Below, piece by piece: positions 24,957 through 36,599 of a DNA stretch of 64,000 nucleotides. Below the pieces are notes generated by a model that was given only the letters and a program-made list of their open reading frames with translations, did not search any database and was not told the origin of the DNA. This DNA comes from Sinonovacula constricta (taxonomy: Eukaryota > Mollusca > Bivalvia > Cardiida > Solecurtidae), in assembly GCA_007844125.1 (NCBI GenBank), contig CM017561.1:29701994-29765993 (forward strand), read 5' to 3'. Positions within the stretch are counted from its first letter, which is position 1. Each line of letters begins with the position of its first letter. Made by a program: the position numbers and the translations under genes.

Positions 24957-25755
24957 AAAGGTGGTATCCGACAGTTTGCCTATATCTAATATATGTAACA
25001 ATATCTGACCTCTTTTGGGGAACCGGACCTGGTAGCGCAATCGGTAGAGCGTCGGCTCCAGGTACGGGTTCGATCCCGAGCCGCGACATACCAAAGTCGT
25101 TAAAAATGGTAGTGGTATAGCTCCCTTGCTAACGCTCAAGCAAATATAAGGGTAGTTCCACGACTGGTTGGCCCGGTGTCAGGATAATGTGACTGGGTGT
25201 GGTATCATGCCAGGTGTTCACGGCATGATATACAAGGCAGCACTACATCTGTTTCAAGTGGACACCGTCTCCAGGTAACTGAAATACTGTTGGTAGGACG
25301 ATAAACCCAATAAACAAATTTTTGGTGTATTTTTACATAATTTATGCAGAAAAAAAATAAAAAAATATTTCAGTCTAATCTTTGACGGTTTTCAACAGTA
25401 TCTCCATTTTAAGGCAGTAAAACTCGTTAAACAACACTTAAACTGTTTTATTCTTTTCAAATCTATAAATAAGAACGATTATGATTCCTGCTAAAAATAG
25501 ACATCGACGTCACGTGGATGAGCTAAAACATAAGTGGTCACATGGTTTTCTTAGTTTAAAAAATAGCTGACTGTGCAACGTGGTTCAGATAGGAAATATG
25601 TGTTTGAAATGACGATCGTGGCTTTATGGTTCTTTTTTTCAGACAGGTGTAGTACATACATAAAAAGCATTTTGCGAGATATTTTCAGGCAACAATGGTT
25701 TTTTGTGATGTTTAATGAAAATATTTTTAGGTCCAAACTGTCGGATTTCACCTTT
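24957..25755. mobile_element. Inverted-repeat (TTAA-type) element with a SINE inside
   Basis: Left end AAAGGTGGTATCCGACAGTT; right end AACTGTCGGATTTCACCTTT, inverted. The right end abuts TTAA, while the left flank has decayed. The interior has the TAGCTGACTGTGCAACGTGG motif seen in other family members. It is interrupted by the SINE at 25023-25318. Confidence 0.65.
25023..25318 (+). mobile_element. tRNA-derived SINE, family 2 (best copy)
   Basis: tRNA-like head with A box (TAGCGCAATCGGTAGAGCG) and B box (GGTTCGATCCC). The body includes AGTCGTTAAAAATGGTAGTG, AAGGGTAGTTCCACGACTGG and AGGATAATGTGACTGGGTGT. The 3' end is GGACGATAAACCCAATAAAC. Other copies: 26444-26633, 28808-29113 and 54307-54604 (minus). 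Confidence 0.8.
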
Positions 25756-25759
25756 AAGC

Positions 25760-26440
25760 CCATCTTACAACTGCATCACTTCATTCCTATGAATCAAACA
25801 TGTCTTGTGTATAAAGTTTACTTGGCCTTGTAATATCAAGATATAGAATGTCTATTTATCATGGCTTCATTCTTTGGTTATTCATTTTTTCGTTGTCTTC
25901 ATTCAAAATGTGATAAAAGAGATCAGTTGATGGCCTCCAATTCAATTGCACCAAACAAACTCGAATTGAACATAAAGCGATAGTTGAGCCATACAGTACG
26001 TAGGCCCCATTGTTGAGATTGAATAAAAGCCCCGCGAAAGCTGATAAATATACGGCTCACACCTGTTTAAAACAGTTTTTATGAACTGTTTATTGTTAAA
26101 AATCAATTATCACATTATAATTCAGTTAGGTTTAGTTCACATAAGCATTGTTCTCGACATTTGCCATTATCGGTACTTGATAAAATAGAGATGAACTTTT
26201 ACACATGATGTGTTTTAAATTTACTTGCTACTTATTCTGGCTATGAAAGTTGGTGTCGAAGCGGATTGTTCAATTTTTCACTACACCCAAACAAGAAAGA
26301 TTAAACTTGCTGAAGAATATCTTTTCTTTTCTTATTAGATTGAAGTTTTAGCTAATTAATACTGCTAAAATATGTTCATCAGTTGATGTGTTCAAATATA
26401 ATTTTAATATCATATTGTAGAGTTATAAAACTATGTTTAA
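25760..26440. other. Intergenic DNA
   Basis: No gene. The 3' part (26200-26440) shares an inverted match with about 54610-54775 (CTGCTAAAATATGTT, AGAAAGATTAAACTTGCT), so a longer repeat surrounds the SINEs at 26444 and 54307. Confidence 0.45.
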
Positions 26441-26443
26441 ACT

Positions 26444-26633
26444 AAAACGCAATCGGTAGAGCGTCGGCTCCAGGTACGAGAGGTCCCGGGTTAGAGCCCG
26501 GTCCGCGACTTACCAAAGTCGTTAAAAATGGTAGTGGTATAGCTCCTTGCTAACGCTCAAGCAAATATAAGGGTAGTTCCACGACTGGTTGGCCTGGTGT
26601 CAGGATAATGTGACTGAGTGTGGTAACAGTAAA
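26444..26633 (+). mobile_element. 3'-truncated SINE, family 2
   Basis: Starts in the A-box region (CGCAATCGGTAGAGCGTCGG) and matches the 25023 copy up to the GGATAATGTGACTGAGTGTG block, then stops. Confidence 0.7.
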
Positions 26634-26639
26634 TTACTT

Positions 26640-27655
26640 GCTGTCTTCTTCGATGACACACAGTTAATAAATTATTGATAAAATTATATGAATTTATGAA
26701 CGTATCAGTCAATTACATAACACTTAAGGTATTTTTTGATATAATATATCATATAAGTTTTAAAAAGTTATTGCATAAAATAAATAAATAAATATAAGAT
26801 ATACTCCTGAGTATCGAAATTATAGCTTTAAGGTACAACACGAGAAAGGATTACCCTTGAAATGTATATTATTGTTAGAATTATCATGGCGATATTCCAT
26901 TTATGCGGAGACGCATGTCTGTGCTGCCTTCATATTGAATAAATATTCCATTTACACCTGGCATGATACCACACCAAGTCACATTTTCTTGACAGATGGG
27001 GGTTGCGACAGGGGAAGGGGCGTGGGGGCGTGGGGGGCGTTGGTGGGCGGGGGGGGGGTAGGGAAAGGGCGATCGGTCGTGAAACCATCCTTGTGTGAGC
27101 CTAAGAAAGAGAACTACACCAATACCATTTTTTACGACTTTGCAGCGACCCTGGTTTAAAGTGGCGCTCGGCCGATTGCGTTAGAACGTCCCGAATTAAA
27201 TGTGCAAAAGGAGTTGTAGCACGATGTTAAATAGCATTCATTTAGTCCAACAATATTAAAACACCAATATGAAGTATAAAATAGCATTTGCAATACTTGC
27301 CTAACCAACAAATTCATTGAGAATAATATATCGCAAGCTCATGTCAAAGTTATATAAAATACAGTTTTTAAAAGACGAATTGTATCGTAACTGCTAAGTG
27401 GTAACTGTATACGATCAAATTTGACATCTGAGATCATTTAAGTGCATGGGTGTGATAGAATTTCGTATATATGGCATTGCTATTGCGAATACACGTTCAA
27501 CAGATTCTGCCCCGAGAAGTTTCGTATGTTAAGATGTCTCTATGAAATAAATATCGAATCTAAAAGTATAACAGCGTTATGTCAATTAAAATTGTGGGGT
27601 TGCTAGCAATGAGCGCCGTCTTTCTCAGTGGTGTGTGAAGTCCTCACACTGATGC
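26640..27655. other. Intergenic DNA with a G-rich run
   Basis: No gene. Contains the G-rich tract at 26998-27068 (separate entry) and, just before it at 26955-26985, an inverted fragment of SINE family 2 (ACCTGGCATGATACCACACC). Confidence 0.4.
26998..27068 (+). repeat. G-rich tract with quadruplex potential
   Basis: At least eight runs of three or more G within 71 nt, including a run of ten, separated by short spacers. By base pattern it could fold as a G-quadruplex. No gene lies immediately downstream. Confidence 0.6.
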
Positions 27656-27657
27656 TT

Positions 27658-28127
27658 TGAAAGTGGTATCCCACAGTTTTCCTTTATCAAATGTATGTGA
27701 TTATAATTTTTTAACTGCTTGAGGGAAGTTTTTGGTATTAATTCTTACATTATTTTCAGAAAATACGATAGTAAAAACAATCAATTGTTAAGCAATACCA
27801 ATCATGAAAAATGTTAGTCTTAATGTTAATCTCACATTCTTTCCAAATCTATAAATATATATGCTACCGATGTCGTATCGAATTACCCGGATGATGCTAT
27901 AATATGATCTCAAAAGCAAATGGTCACTAAGTAAAAAATATCTTACTGTGCAGCGAGGCTCAGATCGGAAAAACATGTTTATAAAAACGAGCCGGGTGTT
28001 ATTTTACCTTTTCAATAGCTGTATGATATGATATCAATAAACAACATTCACTGAGATATATTCAGGTAATAATAATTCATTTGGTTGATGTGAAAAAATG
28101 TCAAAACGGTTCGGATATCACCATTTA
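27658..28127. mobile_element. TTAA-family inverted-repeat element (diverged)
   Basis: Left end GAAAGTGGTATCCCACAGTT; right end ACGGTTCGGATATCACCATT. The ends are inverted relatives of those at 24957-25755, and the interior has CTTACTGTGCAGCGAGGCTC, as in the family. Confidence 0.5.
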
Positions 28128-28129
28128 GT

Positions 28130-28670
28130 CTTAGAATCAACGAAAACCTACTATTCGCGACAAACATCACCCATTCAATATTAAATAACAACTAATCATT
28201 GTTAGAGAAGATCTGGAACTAATTCCGCTAAACCCTTTTACTACCCAGTTACCTTCTGCAAAACTGTTAAACCGGGCCAGGTTTGTTAACGGCGATATGT
28301 ATTCCCACCCATGTACAAAATAAAATGACGAAACCTGGTAAAAATAGTGTTTTATTCAAAGAAATATCTATTCTTTAAGATTATTTATCGCATTTTATAT
28401 TTTATATTTGCGCGTAACATAAGTGCATAGTTCCTTTTGTCTACACGACTCATTATATGTCATTGGCAACCAGAAGCAGGATGTCACCCCACCCCCTCCA
28501 CACCCTCCCAACAACCAGGTAAAAGAGTACGAGTTGTAAAAACACATACATGTAACCTTAAAATACTAAGATTTTATGTAAATTTAGTTTGTTAACTGCT
28601 TAGATCGAAGTTAGGGTCCCCTACTATGTATATATATATATTGTATTTACTGTGAAAAAGTTGAATGGAT
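28130..28670. other. Intergenic DNA
   Basis: No gene or repeat that I can support. Confidence 0.4.
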
Positions 28671-28678
28671 CTTGATAA

Positions 28679-28740
28679 ATACCCCCCCCCCCCCACACAC
28701 ACACCACCGCCCTCCCCCCCTCCCCAAATTTTCTATATCC
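28679..28740. repeat. C-rich low-complexity tract
   Basis: C run, ACACAC repeat and CCTCCCCCCTCCCC. It ends at TATCCGCCCCTGAG, a motif that recurs with C-rich DNA at 32160-32173. Confidence 0.7.
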
Positions 28741-28807
28741 GCCCCTGAGCAAACGGTAAGTCAAATGATGATGTTCTATAACCTCTCTAGTAGGTACAAC
28801 CGACCGA

Positions 28808-29113
28808 CCGGACCTGGTAGCGCTATTTTGGGAGGCCCCGGGTTCGATTCCAGGCTAAGACATACCAAAGTATTTAAAAATGATAGTGGTGTAGCCCCCC
28901 CCCCCCCCCCCCCCCCTGCTAATGTTCAAGCAAATAAAAGGGTAGCCATACGACTTGTTGGCCCGGTGTCAAGATAATGTGACTGGATGTGGTATCAAGC
29001 GAGATGTCCGTAGCATGCTATACACAGTGAAGGCAGCACTATATCGGCTTCAAATGGACATCCATCTCAAGATCACTGAATACTGTTGGTGGGACGATAA
29101 ACCCAATAAACAA
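28808..29113 (+). mobile_element. Degraded SINE, family 2
   Basis: Matches the 25023 copy over its length, with a damaged A box and a B box GGTTCGATTCC. A homopolymer of more than 20 C at about 28896-28917 has expanded inside it. The 3' end is GGACGATAAACCCAATAAAC. Confidence 0.7.
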
Positions 29114-29119
29114 AAAACA

Positions 29120-29785
29120 ATCGATCGAGCTTAACTACTAGAGGCTGCTTTTGCTTACAATGGAATGCACCAAAAACATGCACCGAAGTGAATGCCATCT
29201 TTTCACTGGAATCGTTTTTTTGGATTTGCAATTGCAATTCAAATGTAAATAGGATTCTTTACAGACTGTCATTATTCATTTCCTGTAAAGATTATGTATT
29301 GGATCCTTTGGAAGCTTAATGTCATCTGTGTAATATGGCTTATACTTCAACATTAAAGGGGATTCCCAGCTGACTATTGAACAGAAATTTACAAGCAGCA
29401 ATACTTTCGAGGTCAGAAATCAAGAAGAATGCTAATACATCGAAACAACGCAAATGTTGTAGATGTTTAAACAATGTAATATATTTTGAATTTCATAGAA
29501 CACTAACGTATTATAAGTTGACATGATTATTTCTAATAACATTTTACTGAAAAGTGCTTTTACTAAAGTATTACCAAAAGCTATCAATAATAAAAAAAAA
29601 TAAAGTTGTATTATAATTTTTCAAAATAATGTGATATAGGATTGCTTTTGGTGAGTTGAAAATTGAAATTATTTTTTATTAAATTACATAACTGTCGTAT
29701 ACCATTTGAGCACGCCCTTTAATGACATACATCATTAATGCGTGTTTTTGGCATGTCACCTAAGAGACACCCCCCCATTTTGCAT
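29120..29785. other. Intergenic DNA upstream of a caveolin promoter
   Basis: No gene. At 29693-29722 there is a right-end fragment of the TTAA inverted-repeat family (AACTGTCGTATACCATTTGA). Confidence 0.4.
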
Positions 29786-29790
29786 CTTCA

Positions 29791-29798
29791 TATAAATA
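29791..29798 (+). promoter_or_regulatory. TATA box of the caveolin at 29906-30859
   Basis: TATAAATA, 115 nt before the ATG. Confidence 0.65.
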
Positions 29799-29905
29799 CC
29801 CTCCCAAATTACATAACATCACAACATTTGCACCAAGAAGCCAGTGGTTGAAGACGACCACCAGTTTTGTTGGACTTGTTTTAAAGTTCCATAAAACATC
29901 TCAAG

Positions 29906-30859
29906 ATGGGTGGAAACGATTTGGATTTGGAGAACCGCGATCCAAATAACCTCAATGCGCATGTTGCTGTACGTAGAACAATTTTTAAAAATATTTTAAA
30001 TTAGTTTTGTTGCTTTTATTTTATTCATTTATTTAATTTTATGTTATTTTATTATTTACGTTTTATTGCTCTTTAAGATGTTTTTTTTTTCTCTTACGAA
30101 TCTCAGGGTCAACGCAAATACTTTGTTAAACATTTAGACATTATTCATTTGAACGATCTGCTGTCGCTGAAATGTTCATGCACATCATGTTAACTTCATG
30201 AATACTAAACACTTGAATTAACGCTTTAAAAATAAATAAATAAAGGTTACGTCAGAAAGAATGATTCGAAAAGGTAAATTTCTCTTCACTGAAAATGTTC
30301 AAACACATATTTCTGCAGTTTTAGTAAAATGCCGATTTAAATGCAATGTACAATTTCAAAAATAAGAAGCATAATATTATTGTATAGGACAGAAAATGTT
30401 TTGTTGATTTCTTAAAATACAACATAAGATCTTTGTCTGGTGTTCTTAATTCCTTTTCCTCTTGCCGTCTAATTAAAACAGCATCTGAAATTGTATCTAC
30501 TTTATATATTTTCATTTGTCTTTTAGTGTATGTTCGAGGATGTCCTCGGCGAGCCAGAGGGTGTCCGATCCATCGACTGTATCTGGCGCTGCACCTACAA
30601 GTGTTTCGAGTGCTGCAAGGGATGCTGCTACAAGTTAATGACCCTCTTTTGTGGCATCTGTATCGCCATCTTCTGGGGCTGCGACTTCGCTGTCACCGCC
30701 TTCAACCACGTATGGATCTTCACCCCCTGCCTCCGAGATTTTGCCATCGCCATGGGCTGCCTTGGAAAGGTGTCGAGGATTTTCCTGGATTGTTGCTGCT
30801 CGCCCGTGTGTGAAGCCTGTGGCATGTGTCTGAGTAACATTCGTGTTAAAAAGGTATAA
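29906..30859 (+). CDS. CAV-like: Cysteine-rich caveolin-like protein (131 aa, two exons)
   Basis: Exon 1 is 29906-29968 (21 codons, MGGNDLDLENRDPNNLNAHV plus Ala, donor GCT|gtacgt). Exon 2 is 30527-30859 (110 codons plus TAA, acceptor ttttag). The exon starts C-M-F-E-D-V-L-G-E-P-E-G, the caveolin signature. The scaffolding region is DCIWRCTYKCFECCKGCCYK: CAV1 W85, F92 and Y100 are kept, while G83, A87, T91, V94, T95, W98 and F99 are Cys. The hairpin segment is LFCGICIAIFWGCDF, with Cys at CAV1 P110 and an Asp within the membrane stretch. The C-terminal part has FTPC, MGCLGK and DCCCSPVCEACGMC, containing the equivalents of the three CAV1 palmitoylation cysteines. There are nineteen cysteines in all. 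AATAAA at 31134-31139 is a likely poly(A) signal. It is closest to the locus at 34119-35210, with which it is convergent. Confidence 0.92.
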
Positions 30860-31133
30860 CACTGAAGGCAAAGAGGAGCGTGTATCATGAACGAAGTGCG
30901 GACATTTTGCTGATGTTTTTCTCAGCGTGAAATAGGACAGGAAATAGGACAGGAAATAGACTATGTCCGGCTACATAATTAAGGAACAGACTAAGACATG
31001 TAGCTGTTCTCATACGGCAAGTCTCGAGTACTTGATTTAGTCTGCTCAATGGTATTATCTACAATATATGTTTAGATCTATTTCCTTTTTGTATAAATAT
31101 ATAGTTCTATTAAAGTTGGTGAAATACGTTTTC

Positions 31134-31139
31134 AATAAA
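31134..31139 (+). terminator. Poly(A) signal AATAAA
   Basis: 275 nt after the stop codon of the caveolin at 29906-30859. Confidence 0.5.
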
Positions 31140-31149
31140 AATTGGCATG

Positions 31150-32238
31150 TACTTTATGTGATATTTTGTTGTTCATTTAAATGTATTCTTGCGCAAAAAC
31201 CACATTTTCGTCCTCGTTGTTCGTTTATCTAAAGTGACATTATTTCTGACAAAGTCGTATATCTGAATATTAAACAACACTACAAAGTTACGTATAAATT
31301 CGCATAAATCACATTTACATATAAAAAGTTAGCATATGATTTTACTCTTTACACGATTCTGTATTATTTATCCGACATCAAATCTTGCAAAATTATTATA
31401 ATACTAATATAGTATAATATAGAAATGAATATTAACGTTTTAGAGAATATCACACAAGCACACAATACTTTTGAAATATATTGCTTACTGTTAATGATTT
31501 GACTGATATTAAATTGTGCAATTACCTATTTGGTATTACTAAATATCACATTATTTTAAGAGCATATGACTAAATTGCGTCAAGTTGACAAAATTTAAAT
31601 GCGTATTCGTCGTCAATGTATTATTAAAAGCTAAGTTTAATTAGAAATTGATGATCGGTCCTAGCACAATATCAAAACTGTATTATTTCTAATGTTTGCA
31701 ATTGGATTGACAATTGACAAAATTTTAGGAATGTATGATCGCATACTGTCGATTTTCAAAAATACCACCACCACCAACAACAACAACAAAACACACACAA
31801 AAAAAACAACAACAACATATAAAAAAAATCAAACGCATCCGCAGATCATCACTTATATTATCTTAATGTATTCCATAAATATATTATAAAAGACTCTTTG
31901 AATAACAGATTGACCTAGGCCCCCCTATTTTTCGACGACCAACAAAAAAAAGTATTTTGCCCTTAAAAGTGAGCAAAAAGATAAGGAAATTATGCCCCAC
32001 AGATGCTTGGAAATCGTATCTCAGTGCATCTAGAATTCAAAATTTTCTGGGGGAGCCCCCTCCAGACCCCCCGCCGCAGATTTCGCGCCTGCGGCGCGAT
32101 CAGCTCCGGCCTGTGGCCGAATGTTACTCCCTCGCCCCCCCCCCCCTATTCTGAAATCCTGGATCCGCCCCTGACCATACTTTTATGTGGTTATATACTC
32201 TGTGTGAAAATCAGTCAATGTGATCAATAAGACGTCCT
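31150..32238. other. Intergenic DNA
   Basis: No gene. ACC/AAC-rich simple repeat at 31763-31820. At 32035-32175 there is a GC-rich repeat end with a long C run and CTGGATCCGCCCCTGA. Confidence 0.4.
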
Positions 32239-32616
32239 TCCTAAGATATCTTCAAAAATTCTAGAGATCGTATCATGTCAATTCTTCGGTAGATATCTTC
32301 AAAAATACGGGAGAGCGTAGCTTGTCAATTCTTCGGTAGATATCTTAAAAATACGGGAGAGCGTAGCTTGTCAATTATTCATTAGATGTCTTTAAAAATT
32401 CGAGAGATCGTAGGTTGTCAATTCTTCGTAAGATATCTTTAAAAATTCTAGAGATCGTATCTTGTCAATTCTTCGGTAGATATCTTCCAAAATACGGGAG
32501 AGCATAGCTTGTAAATTCTTCGTTAGATATCTTAAAAAAATACGGGAGAACGTAGCTTGTAAATTCTTCGTTAGATATCTTAAAAAAATACGAGAGAGCG
32601 TAGATTTTCAAGAATT
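32239..32616 (+). repeat. 47-bp tandem repeat, eight copies
   Basis: Period 46-48 bp, counted from AGATATCTT starts at 32244, 32291, 32338, 32384, 32431, 32478, 32525 and 32573. The unit contains ATACGGGAGAGCGTAGCTTG and TCAATTCTTCGGT. Two unit types alternate: AAATACGGGAGAGCG and AAATTCTAGAGATCG. Confidence 0.9.
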
Positions 32617-32639
32617 TCCACCTTACAGGTCTGCCTTCA

Positions 32640-33925
32640 AATGTTTAATTTACTAATAAAATAAATATTATTATGTGTTATAAAGCTAAAACATAAGCAT
32701 ATCATGTCAATAAGTAGTCCTTCTATGACAAATTAAGGATATGTTTTACAAGTAATCATACCGACAATCAATGTCAAGTTCGATATTTCTTGACGAAATT
32801 ATTAATATATGTATCAATAATCATTTTAATCAAAGAAAGTTTCATGCGGATGGGGGATGTTTCCCATCCCATTAAAGTATAAGATGACTTTTGCACATGT
32901 CTATTTAGAAAACTGCGTCTTTAACCCCTTATTTCTTTGAAAAGTCACTTGTGAAATTCAGCAGCCTCCCCTCCCTCTTTTGACGAAGCAGTCGGAGCTA
33001 TCTCCACTGGCCCTAAAGTGAGTCGGTCCCTTTAGTCAACTGACCGTTCCAAGGCGGATACTGTTTTTGTGTCTTTTTTGTGTGTTTTTTTTTGGTCAGT
33101 GACTCATCACAGACTTTTTCTTACATTTACAATCGGCTTGCATGTGAACACCCTTGTACTTTGCAATTAAAAATGGTATAATTTGCAATGCTTCATACCA
33201 CTTTGTCCTATCCGTATGCACAATAGCTATGACTTCGAGATATCCTCAAATGCGCACTTACTTCGACCTAGTAGTCAATAGACAAAAATTACTTTAAAAG
33301 CTAATTTTTTTAAATGTATGTGTTGTCACAACTCTAGACTTTTACCTGGTTGGAGGAGGTGGGGGTGGGGGTGGGGTGTGGTTTGGGGGGGGGGGGGTGC
33401 ATTCTCCATCCCCACCCCATGGATCCATCCATGATGGCACCTGATGGCACCGAGATAACAACTGGATCACGGATCCTAGTTTGGCATTAAGCACGGGAGT
33501 TTGTCATCGGTTTTGTTGTACATTCCTTCACTGTTAAATGTTTTTCTTTGTTTTAGAATATTACTTATTTCCTATCATCTAGATAAATAGTCAAAGCTAG
33601 TAGCGATTTTTTTCTCATATCTTTCAAGCCATAGAAACGTTACTTTTTAATCGATTGGTATAAACTAAAATTATACAATAACTGGGGCTTTAGTTAATGT
33701 AGTTCTTTACATAGTTTATAACTGATCATATAAATATACTTTATAGCAAAATTATTATTATTATTATTTGTGAGTATTAATGAGCATGTTACATATTAAT
33801 TATGAAAATTATTGAAAATTGAATCTGACACAATTTAGGGTAACTTTTTGTTTCTGGATGGAGTTTCGACTGAAAACTTTGTTAAGGTCACATACAGAAA
33901 GCATATGCAGAGGTGTAAATAAGTT
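32640..33925. other. Intergenic DNA
   Basis: No gene. A G-rich tract lies at 33352-33398 (several runs of 4-14 G), with GGATCCATCC following at 33420. A short ATT repeat is at 33757-33770. Confidence 0.4.
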
Positions 33926-33931
33926 AAATCT

Positions 33932-33937
33932 TTTATT
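33932..33937 (-). terminator. Poly(A) signal (minus-strand AATAAA)
   Basis: About 180 nt beyond the stop codon of the caveolin locus at 34119-35210. Confidence 0.4.
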
Positions 33938-34118
33938 CCGTAATCATCAACAAAAAATATAAAATATTCACATAGCACCTGAAAGATTTAAAAAAATATA
34001 ACACCAATACGCAATCGTCCCCTCTTATATTTTGAAATAAAAAAGATAGTGTGCATATTTCACAGGAAATAACATATAGTCTATATCACAGTGTATGCTT
34101 TCGAATCCGTTGCTAAGG

Positions 34119-35210
34119 TTACATTTTCTTAATACGAATGTTACTGAGGCATGTACCCCAGGCTTCACACACAGGCGAGCAGCAACAATCCAGGAAAATC
34201 CTGGCAATTTTCCCAAGGCAGCCCATGGAAATGGCGAAATCTCGGAGGCAGGGAGTAAAGATCCATACGTGGTTGAAGGCGGTGACAGCGAAGTCGCAGC
34301 CCCAGAAGATGGCGACACAGATGCCACAAAAGAGGGTCATTAACTTGTAGCAACATCCCTTGCAGCACTCGAAACACTTGTAAGGTGCAGCGCCAAACGC
34401 AGTCGATGGATCGGACACCTTCTGGCTCGCCAAAAACATCCTCAAAGCACACCTGTGAGACCAAAATGTTCAAAACTGTTGTTAGATATGATGCAAAAAT
34501 AGTTAAAATATCAATAAATCACGCAATGGTTATTTTTACTATACTCAAAAATATGAAATAGAGCAAAACAGATATTATGCCTTTTGCGAGTGTTTGAAAC
34601 TATATATGGTTATAACTATGATTTTTTATATCGCTAAATGCTAAACTAACATTTGCGATGTCTTTACTACCTTAAATGCTATTTTAAATGCTGCCACCAA
34701 AATAAATTTTCATTATTTGCTATATATATTGTTAACTGTCGAATTGTCAAACTCTTGCAAATTGATAACCTTTTATGTTTTTGTTTTTTTTTATATATAT
34801 TTTTGTTGTTGTCATGAGAAGTTCAGCTAAAACACTTTCTTGTTGTTGAAAATACTGATAAACACAACACTTTGGTGTCATTTTGTGAGCAATTAAACGT
34901 TTCTGCAAATAATGTGCATAAACTGAATGCATGTTAATTGTAAGATAATACTAGTAGTAAATAGTATCATAATGTGATATGATATGATAATATGATTCGT
35001 ATTATATATAAGTAGTCTATTGTGTATATTGAATAATCACTGACATCACGTATCAACATAATTGTACTTATTTCAATTAACGAATATATAATAAAACGTA
35101 TAATTATATGATATAATCAGCGTACCAATTATACAATTATAAGTACGTACCCGAATGTGATCATTAAGATTGTTTGGATCCCTATTCACCAAGTCCAAGT
35201 CACCAGCCAT
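34119..35210 (-). pseudogene. CAV-like: Cysteine-rich caveolin-like locus with a single +1 frameshift
   Basis: Exon 1 is complement(35151..35210), 20 codons, MAGDLDLVNRDPNNLNDHIR, donor CGG|gtacgt. Exon 2 is complement(34119..34452), acceptor cacag. Exon 2 begins V-C-F-E-D-V-F-G-E-P-E-G-V-R-S-I-D-C-V-W and is intact to Thr-Cys-Trp-equivalent codons. There the sequence reads ACCTTACAAG where the sister at 29906 has ACCTACAAG. The extra T makes the exon 334 nt instead of 333 and shifts the frame. Downstream the ancestral frame is fully open and highly conserved (KCFECCKGCCYK, FWGCDFAVTAFNHVWIF, SNIRIKKM). No good TATA box is visible, only a weak TTTATT about 65 nt upstream. The high conservation means either a very recent pseudogene, a sequencing or assembly error, or recoding. 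Confidence 0.8.
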
Positions 35211-35214
35211 CTTA

Positions 35215-36470
35215 AATTTGCAAGTCTGTTCGGTCTAGCTGCGACTTACACTTACCACAACTACACTCTGAATAAAGAAGAAACCCGTCTGCTTGGCTAA
35301 TACCCATCAATCCATGCATCATTTGGCCCCTTAGAAACAGGGTGGGCATGAATAATATTATATTGGTATTAATATGTATCTTTTTTTATTCATCTTCATA
35401 TAATGCAAGTGAAAAGGCGTTCTAAAGTGTATTTCTTTTGAAATAACTTTCAGTGCGTTTGATGCGTTTAATGACGTTTGGCTCATTTGCATATTCATAC
35501 AACTCTACACTTACTTAATGCAAATTAAATTAAGACTGTAAATTCACACACATTATGGGTGGATATGTTTTGGATTGAGTTAAATAAAATCAATTAATAA
35601 ATTTGGATGAAGTCCCGTTTTTTCAGTTTCTAAGTGTACTTCTTGCAGCTTTAACACAGTGACATGTAAAGTATATAAAACTTTATGGAATATATAAATC
35701 CTCCGCCAGCAAATTAATGAGAATCCATCCGCCCGAAATCATCGCAAAGAGACAGAGAGAAAAGGAAAAGAGGACCAAGAGCAATTAAATGCGGTTTGGA
35801 TTAACATGACGTGTATATATTTGTTATCTAAAATCAAATGTCTCTAGACTTGTTTGCTTTCTAAACGGGATCGGTATAATTTGTAAATTATAAATGTTTA
35901 AACTTTAATTATCCTTACCTGTCAATTATTATTCACATTTATTTTAACCTTATATATATATATATATATATATATTTTATGTAAATTTTAAATTAGTTGT
36001 ACTTTATTTACGTTAAGCCTGGTCATTTTAGGCGCCGCATGACCTAAATAATTTTTTCATATCTTACTAATGTAATAAAAAAATACAAAATACAAAATCG
36101 AAAAACTATTTGACTATCCTAAAATGTGGTGCCGACAGTTCGCTTATATTAAATACACCATTCTTACACCCACATATAGTCAAAATTCGCTTTCTGGGTA
36201 ATTTGGAATGATAAATTGATATCTGATCAAAGGGTTGGCGCGTTCTTTTTTTAGCGATTTATTTCAACTTAATAAGAAAGGTAGTGTGATGTAACTGGTA
36301 GTAATGAAATACTTAATCCGATTTAATTTCATTTTTTCTATCAATTTTAGAGGCTGGTTTTCGCTCTAGAATTGACTTTGAATCTTACGCAACGGTCCTT
36401 GCGCCGATTGACTGTTCCAAAGTGGTAACTGTTGATTTTTTTCTCTGTGCAAAATATCTGGTCTCAGGGT
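35215..36470. other. Intergenic DNA
   Basis: No gene. TA dinucleotide repeat at about 35951-35975. A fragment of the inverted-repeat family is at 36123-36150 (GTGGTGCCGACAGTTCGC). Confidence 0.4.
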
Positions 36471-36491
36471 GTCTGTGTGTGTGTGTATGTG

Positions 36492-36582
<91 letters not shown>
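36468..36582 (+). repeat. GT dinucleotide microsatellite
   Basis: About 55 GT units, with two interruptions near the 5' end (TATG, GCG). It explains the Cys-Val and His-Thr open frames on the two strands. Confidence 0.95.
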
Positions 36583-36599
36583 CACTTTTACATTACGTT

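Noticed and set aside
32239..32616. CRISPR array
   Set aside because: Units are contiguous tandem repeats without spacers, and the genome is eukaryotic.
34095..34343. Plus-strand frames opposite the caveolin exons at 34119, 39066 and 49519
   Set aside because: Antisense shadows of conserved exon 2; they resemble one another only because the exons do.
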